This document shows positions 34,360 through 40,531 of a stretch of DNA of 40,531 bases, in pieces (within the stretch, counting starts at the first letter, position 1; each line of letters starts with the position of its first letter). The position numbers and the translations under genes are program-made. The stretch lies in assembly GCA_020436225.1 (NCBI GenBank), contig JAGQYE010000053.1, positions 1 through 40,531 of the forward strand. Direction: 5' to 3'. The notes under the pieces are model-generated. The model was not told the origin of the DNA. It did no database searches and was given only the letters and a program-made list of their open reading frames with translations. The DNA is from Bacteroidota bacterium (GTDB taxonomy: Bacteria; Bacteroidota; Bacteroidia; Chitinophagales; JADIYW01).

Positions 34360-36320
34360 TTCTTTTTCAGAACTATAAATTTATTGCCATACTTATCTGC
34401 AAACTGCTCTTTTATCATAGCAGAAATTTGCGGACTAATCATTGCCTTTTGAGTTGTTATCAAATAACCAATATTATAGGTTTTAATAAACTGAACTTGA
34501 CTTGAATTCAAATCTACAAATGTATTCTTTGATTTTTGCTGTTGAACATATTTGTAAAAAACTGTATTCATTTGAATTTGTCGCTCACCCATTTCAATAA
34601 TTTTTGATGTTGTATCAATTGGAATTTCAAAAGAAGAAAGCGATACCGGATTGTATTCCGGCATATACATTCTCACATACATTGCCGGTGAAATTATATC
34701 TACACTTTGCAAAAAAATAGATATCAAATCTGATGAAGAGGACAAAGACGCAATCTGAGCATCTCTTTTATAGGAGTGATTAACTTTTTCAATAAACTTT
34801 GTATCTAATGGTGGTTTTCTATAAAATGCATTCAAATTATCTTGATAATAATTATAGAGAAATAATACTGTAAGTGTGGCTATAATTCCGGTAGTTATTT
34901 TAGATTTTATTTTCGCAAAATTCCATAAAATTAAAGTAGAAAAAATGGCTACTGTAGGAATACAAACAGCCGCCCAAAGTTGAATGGCATCAATCATGAT
35001 ATGGAATACGGCAAACATTAAAATTCCTGAAATATTCACAATCAACAGCATCCACAAAACATCTTTAAATGCAGATTGAATCTTCTTAAAATATAGATAA
35101 GCAAGCAGAAAGACGATGATGATATTGCTCACTATTAATTTAAAAGTTTGACCAATAATACAATTAATAAAAGTTCTTAGATACGATAAGTTGAAACTTT
35201 CCACACCAAATTTTATTGGAATTGTAGCAGAAGATTTTGAGTTGGTTACCGAAATTAAATACATATATCCGGCAAGACATAAAAAATTAAATACAATAAA
35301 AATTTGTGTTTTAAAGTATTGGCTTCTAGTAAATTGTTTAGTCAATAGCAAATAAAATAAAAATAAATTTGCTCCTACATATATTGTTGATGCAACTGAA
35401 GTGTTTAAAATTGGAAGCAATAAAAAAGTGCAGAAAAATAAGTCATAATGTTTGCGTTTTACTAAGTTGGCGCCTAACAATAATATTATTACGATATAAC
35501 TGATTTTAATATGGAAATTAAAATTAGTGTGATAATTTACTGTTGCAACAAACCACTCTCCACGTGTTAGTATGCTTTCTTTAGGGATATAAAATGCAAT
35601 ACCGGAAACAAATAAGAATAATACGGAAAAGAAGTACAACTTAAAAGTTGAATGATTCTTTTTATTACTAATTAATGCCGCAAATCCTAAAACATAAGCA
35701 ACAATAGCAATAGGAAAAAGTATTAACAGTAAAGAAAAAATTGGTTTTATGGCAAATAGTTTGCTAAAGAATGCTGCGAACCATAACTCACCGAAATGAT
35801 AAACTGTTCTTACTGTTTCGTTCAAAAACTGAAAATTACTTTTCATCGTTTCTATTCCATACTTGTTTAGAATTTCAACATTCGTAGCATTACAATAAAA
35901 ATCGTTGTTTAATTGATAATAAACCGGATGAAACATGCTTTTTAAGTTTGCATAAACCAACGTAAAAGCGCAAGTAAACAATACAAAACAAAGTAAGATT
36001 GTTTTATAATTAATAGATAAAAGTTGCGTTAAAAATGTTGATTTATCAAATCTAAATTTTCTGATATTTTTAAGATAGAAAACAAGATAAAATAGGAAAA
36101 ACAGCAACAAACAATTGACTGTAAAAAAAGAAGTTCTAATCACAGAATAAAAAAAAGTGACCATCAACATACCGGAAAGTATGCGAATAAATTCTGCAAA
36201 ATAAGATTTGGGATATTCAAGATTTAGAGCACTTACAAAAACATGTCCGATACAATAAACAAATAAAAATGCGGAAAAGCCAATCAATAAAAGATTAATG
36301 TAAGGTAGTTCTACTGCCAT
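34356..36320 (-). CDS. Large polytopic membrane protein, possible GT-C transferase or polymerase
   Basis: A 654-residue protein with about 12 or more hydrophobic segments over residues 8-480 and a soluble C-terminal part of about 170 residues. Landmarks are NNDFYCNATNVEILNKYG followed by VRTVYHFGELWFAAFF (about 140-185), a periplasmic-looking loop that could carry catalytic acids, and LTRGEWFVATVNYHTNFNF. I recognise no named family. Its place, 4 bases after a DegT aminotransferase in a sugar-biosynthesis unit, suggests a lipid-sugar-using GT-C enzyme, a polymerase or a ligase. Very low GC even for this locus. Real gene, function unknown. Confidence 0.75.
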   Translation of the reverse strand: MAVELPYINLLLIGFSAFLFVYCIGHVFVSALNLEYPKSYFAEFIRILSGMLMVTFFYSVIRTSFFTVNCLLLFFLFYLVFYLKNIRKFRFDKSTFLTQLLSINYKTILLCFVLFTCAFTLVYANLKSMFHPVYYQLNNDFYCNATNVEILNKYGIETMKSNFQFLNETVRTVYHFGELWFAAFFSKLFAIKPIFSLLLILFPIAIVAYVLGFAALISNKKNHSTFKLYFFSVLFLFVSGIAFYIPKESILTRGEWFVATVNYHTNFNFHIKISYIVIILLLGANLVKRKHYDLFFCTFLLLPILNTSVASTIYVGANLFLFYLLLTKQFTRSQYFKTQIFIVFNFLCLAGYMYLISVTNSKSSATIPIKFGVESFNLSYLRTFINCIIGQTFKLIVSNIIIVFLLAYLYFKKIQSAFKDVLWMLLIVNISGILMFAVFHIMIDAIQLWAAVCIPTVAIFSTLILWNFAKIKSKITTGIIATLTVLFLYNYYQDNLNAFYRKPPLDTKFIEKVNHSYKRDAQIASLSSSSDLISIFLQSVDIISPAMYVRMYMPEYNPVSLSSFEIPIDTTSKIIEMGERQIQMNTVFYKYVQQQKSKNTFVDLNSSQVQFIKTYNIGYLITTQKAMISPQISAMIKEQFADKYGNKFIVLKKN

Positions 36321-36324
36321 AATT

Positions 36325-37455
36325 TTAAATTATTGCTACTCTAAATTGCTCAATCACATAATCAATTTCTTCTTGTAGCATTGGATAGTATAACGGAATT
36401 ACAATACTTCTGTCGCTTGCATCTTCTGAAACTGGTAATGAATAATTTTCTTGATATGTTTTATAGGCAGTTTCTCTATGTGCAGTTGAAATTCCACGAC
36501 GAGTAGAAATGCCTTTATCTAATAAGGTTTGCATCAAATCGTTGCGACTGATTTTACATTCCGGTTTTAAATAAATGCTATACGATTGATAGTTGCTGAA
36601 ATAATTTTCTTGTTCCAATGGCAATCTTATCGTATCAATATCTTTAAATGCTTCGTGGTATTGAAAGGCAATTTTTCTTCGTTCTTCCACAATAAAATCT
36701 AACTTTTCTAATTGCTTTATGCCGACTGCTGCTTGTATGTCCGTCATTCGGTAATTATAGCCAACTTCAATATGATCTTCAAAAATTACTTTATTTGATT
36801 CATGGCGAACTCTATCATTTACCGACATTCCATGCTGACGCAACAACTTTAACCTATCTCTATAAGTTTCGTTGTTGGTTGCAATCATGCCGCCATCACC
36901 TGTTGTAATTACTTTTCGTGGATGAAAAGAAAAACAAACCAAATCAGAATGACTGCCGATTTTTTTTCCTTTATAAGATGAACCGACAGCACAAGCTGCA
37001 TCTTCAATTAAAACGAGATTTTTTTCTGCACACAATTCCTTGAAAGCATCAATATCTGCCGGCATTCCCATTTGATGCACAATGAGGATAGCTCTTGTTT
37101 TACTCGTAATTTTTTTTCGTACATCTTCAATATTAATATTATAAGTAACAGGATTTACTTCAGCAAAAACCACTTTTGCTCCAACATAACGAATTGAGTT
37201 GGCTGTTGCCACATAGCTCATTGAAGGACAGATTACTTCATCATCGACAGTAACTCCGGCAACAATCATAGATAAATGCAAGGCTGTTGTACAATTGGAA
37301 ACGGCAACAGCATATTTACTGCCAACATAATCAGCAAATTTCTCTTCAAACTCTTGCACTTTCGGACCTTGCGTTACCCAAGCACTTAAGATAGTATCGT
37401 ATGCATATTGCGCTTCTTCTTTATCTAAGTATGGTTTCGCTAATGGGATTTTCAT
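36325..37455 (-). CDS. DegT/DnrJ/EryC1/StrS aminotransferase
   Basis: A 376-residue PLP-dependent sugar aminotransferase: SNCTTALHLSMIVAG, DEVICPSMSYVATANSI, IVHQMGMPADIDAF, LIEDAACAVGSSYKGKKIG, the PLP lysine K181 in FSFHPRKVITTGDGGM, and GYNYRMTDIQAAVGIKQL. It adds an amino group to a keto sugar nucleotide. The FSFHPRK variant differs from the FFGNK variant of the perosamine-like enzyme in this locus and is shared with the aminotransferase at the right edge. It follows the SDR gene with a 33-base gap, so that SDR may supply its substrate. Family certain. Confidence 0.94.
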   Translation of the reverse strand: MKIPLAKPYLDKEEAQYAYDTILSAWVTQGPKVQEFEEKFADYVGSKYAVAVSNCTTALHLSMIVAGVTVDDEVICPSMSYVATANSIRYVGAKVVFAEVNPVTYNINIEDVRKKITSKTRAILIVHQMGMPADIDAFKELCAEKNLVLIEDAACAVGSSYKGKKIGSHSDLVCFSFHPRKVITTGDGGMIATNNETYRDRLKLLRQHGMSVNDRVRHESNKVIFEDHIEVGYNYRMTDIQAAVGIKQLEKLDFIVEERRKIAFQYHEAFKDIDTIRLPLEQENYFSNYQSYSIYLKPECKISRNDLMQTLLDKGISTRRGISTAHRETAYKTYQENYSLPVSEDASDRSIVIPLYYPMLQEEIDYVIEQFRVAII

Positions 37456-37488
37456 TTGTTATTCGTTTAAATTTTTTATCAAATACAA

Positions 37489-38496
37489 TTATTTCTCCCA
37501 ATTCTGGACTTTAACTGCTTCTATTAAATTTTGTTTGTTTGATAAATCAATATAATAATTAATAGTTTCTCTTAGCCCATCTTCAAACGAATAGTTAGCC
37601 TTGAAATTAGTGGCTGCATAAAATTTATCTGCTTTTACCCAAAGGCGTGGAACATCGGCTGGCCTATCCGGAAGATATTCCAATCCTAATTCAACTCTAT
37701 CCATCATTTTTAAAATAGTCGTCAATAGCTCTTTCATAGATATTTCTACTCCTGTGCCAATATTAAAAGTTTTATAATTGATATTTTTGTTGCCAATTAA
37801 ATCGGCTAAGGCGCGTGCTGTATCTTTTACAAAAAAGAAATCTCTGGTAATTTGACCATCACCAAAAATTATAGGTTTCTCATTATATAAAATACGAACA
37901 ATACTTCTTGGTATAACCTCGCCTGAGTCGCCTTCATAATGAGCTCGAGGCCCATAATTATTAAATATCCTCAATACTGTAGTCGGAAGTTGATAGCATT
38001 CATTATATGCATTGGTATAATGTTCTCCAACTAATTTACTTGCACCATAAACAGTTAACGGAGCAGTCGCAGCTTCTTCTGTTATTGGAAAGGAAGTAGT
38101 TCTGCCATATATTTCTGAAGTAGAAATATAAAAAAAATGATCGATTTTATTTTGTCGTGCTGCCTCTAATATATTCAATGTACCTTCAGCATTTACACGA
38201 TGATTCTCAAAAGGTGAATGTATTGAATGTCGAACCCCAAGACATGCCAAATGAAAAATATAATTACAATTTTTTGCCACTTCCATACACATCTCTTTAT
38301 CCAAAATATCACCTTTCACAAAACTGAAATTGGGATTACTTTGTGCCTCTTTCAGATTTTCTAAATTCCCATTTGATAAATTATCAATTACTTTTACTCG
38401 ATATCCTAAAGTTAATAGATGGTCTGAAAGGTGGGAACCAATAAAACCAGCGCCACCGGTGATTAAAATAGTGGCTTTGGGAGCATTATTATTCAT
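37489..38496 (-). CDS. Extended SDR, sugar-nucleotide dehydratase/epimerase/decarboxylase-like
   Basis: A 335-residue extended SDR: GGAGFIG (14-20), FHLACLGVRHSIHSPFENH, STSEIYGR (125-132), Y150-x3-K154 (YGASK), VLRIFNNYGPRAHYEGDSGE, IPRSIVRILYNEKPIIFGDG and TRDFFFVKDTA. The STSEIYG motif, with glutamate after serine, is shared by GDP-mannose 4,6-dehydratase and UDP-xylose synthase, whereas epimerases mostly have SSSxVYG. That favours dehydratase- or decarboxylase-type chemistry. It precedes a DegT aminotransferase and follows a GT2 gene. Substrate not identifiable from motifs. Confidence 0.88.
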   Translation of the reverse strand: MNNNAPKATILITGGAGFIGSHLSDHLLTLGYRVKVIDNLSNGNLENLKEAQSNPNFSFVKGDILDKEMCMEVAKNCNYIFHLACLGVRHSIHSPFENHRVNAEGTLNILEAARQNKIDHFFYISTSEIYGRTTSFPITEEAATAPLTVYGASKLVGEHYTNAYNECYQLPTTVLRIFNNYGPRAHYEGDSGEVIPRSIVRILYNEKPIIFGDGQITRDFFFVKDTARALADLIGNKNINYKTFNIGTGVEISMKELLTTILKMMDRVELGLEYLPDRPADVPRLWVKADKFYAATNFKANYSFEDGLRETINYYIDLSNKQNLIEAVKVQNWEK

Positions 38497-38522
38497 AGTG
38501 TAAAATTAAGAATTTTCTGAAA

Positions 38523-38542
38523 CCTAGATATGGTATATTAGG
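38523..38542. repeat. Imperfect hairpin in the gap before the SDR gene
   Basis: CCTA-g-ATAT and ATAT-TAGG pair around a GGT loop with one bulged base. It lies in the 162-base gap between the SDR gene (38496) and the GT2 gene (38659). No T-run follows on the minus strand, so it is a weak terminator candidate or a leader hairpin. Confidence 0.28.
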
Positions 38543-38553
38543 ATATTTGATAG

Positions 38554-38560
38554 CAAAGTA
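38554..38560 (-). promoter_or_regulatory. Weak promoter-like element before the SDR gene
   Basis: TACTTTG followed by C on the minus strand is one base short of TAnnTTTG and has a TTG 23 bases upstream. It lies about 58 bases before the ATG at 38496, in the longest gene-free gap of the polysaccharide locus (162 bases). Nothing else is recognised there except the small hairpin. Confidence 0.2.
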
Positions 38561-38658
38561 CAATGTTTTATTCAGATAAATGGCAATGATAATTTTGGGT
38601 TTTTATAATGTATGCAATAGAAGAAAGGTTATTTATTAATCATTTTATTCTATATAGA

Positions 38659-39402
38659 CTATTTTACTTTTCCATGCTTTTCTATTCCCATCCACAATAA
38701 ATGTCTAAATCTAAACATATCGTAAATTGTCCAAAGTATGTCGTGTAATTTTCCTAAAGAGCCACTGCCATGTTGACGTGCATGAAAATGAATTTCTTTG
38801 AGTTGAATAGTATATTTCATTAGTCTTGCACGCATTATCATTTCAGGCGTAGTAAATGCCGGACTTTTAGCGAGTGGCATAACAAACGGAATTATTTGCT
38901 TAGTATAAACTTGTGTGAAATTCATATCGGGAATTCCGGTTGTAAGTTTTGGAAATAATATTCGACGAATTAAAATATTGATATTTGATGTCAATTTACG
39001 CCAACTTGTTGCGCCGGAATAAATAGTGCGTTGAAAAACTATCATATCAGCATCCGGCGTTTCATCTATAGATTTTCTAAGGTCGTTGATGTCTAAAGGT
39101 AAATCAATGCCATTGTGTACCACATATTTTTTTGTAGCAATTGCTAAGGCACGTTGTATTGAAACTCCTTGATTTAGGTTGATGTAATTCGGACAAAAAA
39201 CAACATTAGGTGTATTGGAAAAGTTTTCTAAAATAATTTTTTTGGTATTGTCTTTGCTTCCATCATCAACAACAATTAACTCATACTCTTCAAAGTTAGC
39301 GGCTAATTTAGCTAGACATTCATTGAGTGCATCTTTCACTAACACTTCTTCATTATACACCGGGATAATTAAACTTACACTATTTTTAGATTTCTCTGAC
39401 AT
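38659..39402 (-). CDS. Family 2 glycosyltransferase, DPM1-like
   Basis: A 247-residue GT-A enzyme: VSLIIPVYNEEVLVKDAL (9-26), IVVDDGSKDNTKKIIL (45-60), NLNQGVSIQRALAIATKKYV, HNGIDLPLDINDL at the metal-site position (GID instead of DAD), and MNFTQVYTKQIIPF. A conserved HARQHGSGSLGKLHD segment near the C-terminus is like the HxxRxxGxSK end of this family. It starts 2 bases after the stop of the upstream aminotransferase, so the two are co-transcribed. It is likely a transferase of the locus's polysaccharide or of a lipid-phosphate sugar. Confidence 0.88.
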   Translation of the reverse strand: MSEKSKNSVSLIIPVYNEEVLVKDALNECLAKLAANFEEYELIVVDDGSKDNTKKIILENFSNTPNVVFCPNYINLNQGVSIQRALAIATKKYVVHNGIDLPLDINDLRKSIDETPDADMIVFQRTIYSGATSWRKLTSNINILIRRILFPKLTTGIPDMNFTQVYTKQIIPFVMPLAKSPAFTTPEMIMRARLMKYTIQLKEIHFHARQHGSGSLGKLHDILWTIYDMFRFRHLLWMGIEKHGKVK

Positions 39403-39404
39403 GT

Positions 39405-40523
39405 TTATTGTAAGATATTTAATAATGTGTCAACAACGTACGCTTGTTCTGTTTGTTTTAATCCGGGAAATATTGGTAAGAACATGGCGTTTTCTGCAAT
39501 ATCACAACTAACCGGATAATCTTCATCTTTAAAACCGATGCTATCAAAATAAGGTTCTTGATGCAGCGGTTGTATGCCATAACGAACGCCAATTTTTTTA
39601 TCGGTCATTTCTTGTATAATTTCAGGAACTCTTTTTTTGGAAACTTCTGTAATTTTTATACAATATGACGACCAAGCATGTGTTGCATAATTTGGAACAA
39701 AAGGTGTTTTAATTTTTTCGTTGCCGCTGAATTTCTCATTATAAAAAATTGCTTGTTCTGTACGTTGTTCGAGTATGGCATTTACTTTTTTCATTTGTAC
39801 AATTCCAATCGCAGCTTGCATATCCGTCATTCTATAATTATAGCCATTCTTATAATATTTCTGCAACATAGTACCTTTTGCTTTATGTCTTTCGAGATCA
39901 GAAATAGATGCACCGGCAGACCTTAAAATTCTAGCTTTTTCTGCGAAATCAGCATCGTTGGTAACTAACATACCACCTTCACCTGTCGTAATCATTTTTC
40001 TTGGATGAAAACTAAACGTTGATACAACACCTTTTCCTCCTAATTTTTTTCCTTTATAAGTTGCACCAAACGCTGTTGCAGCGTCATCTAATAAAAACAA
40101 GTTATGCTTATTACAGATTTCTTGTATTGCATCTAAATCATTAGGTAAACCAATCTGGTCGATATTCATCACCGCTTTAGTTTTAGCAGTAATTTTTTGT
40201 TCAATCAATGCTGTATCTATGTTAAATGTGCGTGCATCCGCATCTACAAAAACAGGAATTGCACCTGCCATAATTACTGCGTTTACGTTTGCCATACAAG
40301 TGCTATCACACAATATAACTTCATCACCATATTTTACGCCGGCAATTCTCAAAGCCAAATGCATCGCCGATGTACAAGCATTAGTAGCCACTGCGTATTT
40401 TACACCGAGATAATCTGCAACCAGATCTTCAAACTCTTTTACTTTTGGTCCCTGACTAACCCAGCCGCTATTTATTATTTCTCTCAAGCTATTCCATTCT
40501 TCATCACCTAACCAAGGTTTCAT
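39405..40523 (-). CDS. DegT/DnrJ/EryC1/StrS aminotransferase (third copy in the window)
   Basis: A 372-residue PLP enzyme: SGWVSQGPKVKEFEDLVADY, ATNACTSAMHLALRIAG, LLDDAATAFGATYKGKKLG (D147), the PLP lysine K176 in FSFHPRKMITTGEGG, and NGYNYRMTDMQAAIGIVQM. It is like the 36325-37455 enzyme but differs around residue 70-125: CDSTCMANVNAV and NIDQIGLPNDLD, where other members have a histidine (VHLYG or VHQMG) at the D122 position. The ATG at 40523 gives MKPWLGDEEW, a normal DegT start, 8 bases from the window edge. Its operon may extend further. Sugar substrate unknown. Confidence 0.92.
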   Translation of the reverse strand: MKPWLGDEEWNSLREIINSGWVSQGPKVKEFEDLVADYLGVKYAVATNACTSAMHLALRIAGVKYGDEVILCDSTCMANVNAVIMAGAIPVFVDADARTFNIDTALIEQKITAKTKAVMNIDQIGLPNDLDAIQEICNKHNLFLLDDAATAFGATYKGKKLGGKGVVSTFSFHPRKMITTGEGGMLVTNDADFAEKARILRSAGASISDLERHKAKGTMLQKYYKNGYNYRMTDMQAAIGIVQMKKVNAILEQRTEQAIFYNEKFSGNEKIKTPFVPNYATHAWSSYCIKITEVSKKRVPEIIQEMTDKKIGVRYGIQPLHQEPYFDSIGFKDEDYPVSCDIAENAMFLPIFPGLKQTEQAYVVDTLLNILQ

Positions 40524-40531
40524 AAATGGAA

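Noticed and set aside
1-40531. Mobile element, CRISPR, phage defence or toxin-antitoxin system
   Set aside because: No transposase, terminal repeats, repeat arrays, nuclease/helicase sets or toxin-like pairs were found; the ABC genes belong to the polysaccharide exporter.

Overview
The window reads as a chromosomal segment of a Bacteroidota bacterium. It is AT-rich, start codons have almost no Shine-Dalgarno sequences, -7 elements of the Bacteroidota type TAnnTTTG (often TATCTTTGCA) precede several transcription units, and the gene block DUF6089 - uppS - bamA - ompH - ompH - murI is a known Bacteroidota arrangement. A Chitinophagales/Sphingobacteriia-like relative is my guess, from flavour rather than from a marker gene. 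No rRNA, tRNA, CRISPR array, insertion sequence or phage gene was seen. No stretch longer than about 165 bases lacks a gene.

Region 1 (1-9100) is housekeeping and envelope genes: a 3'-truncated uvrA, a divergent orphan ECF sigma factor, cdsA, a CPBP (CAAX-like) membrane protease, dusB, an overlapping pair of glycosyltransferases (membrane GT2, then a MurG-like GT-B enzyme starting at TTG), and murI. Region 2 (9054-14650) is the outer-membrane assembly operon DUF6089 - uppS - bamA - ompH - ompH on the minus strand, with tight TAGTG and TAATG junctions, closed by a clear intrinsic terminator. Region 3 (14769-18785) is mixed: a WbpP-like UDP-HexNAc 4-epimerase, a DUF4403-like protein shorter than its family, a TlpA-like thioredoxin, an EamA transporter, a gamma-class carbonic anhydrase and an easily missed 51-residue lipoprotein gene that overlaps the EamA gene antisense.

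Region 4 (18788-40523) is a large surface-polysaccharide locus built from several transcription units. A minus unit holds ugd - UDP-xylose synthase - a GT-D-like protein. Next come a polytopic membrane protein and a tightly overlapping minus cassette (methyltransferase, perosamine-synthase-like aminotransferase, GNAT acetyltransferase, GT4) that should make and use an N-acylated amino sugar. A GT2/HlpA-like transferase is divergent from a compact plus operon: Wzm, Wzt with a C-terminal substrate-recognition domain, methyltransferase, GT-B enzyme, a CDP-tyvelose-epimerase-like SDR and a DPM1-like GT2. The locus ends with minus units encoding a 654-residue membrane protein, two more DegT aminotransferases, another SDR and a GT2, and probably continues past the window edge. 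Together these predict an exported polymer made by the ABC-transporter route and containing GlcA/xylose and several amino sugars. Nucleotidyltransferases and a classical RmlB or GMD are not in the window, so some precursors must come from elsewhere.

The most interesting signals are: (i) six genes whose -7 promoter element ends 4-9 bases before the start codon, implying leaderless or nearly leaderless mRNAs; (ii) the hidden small lipoprotein gene; (iii) two large membrane proteins of unknown role in an ABC-dependent locus that should not need a Wzy polymerase; (iv) the GT-D-like gene in the ugd operon.
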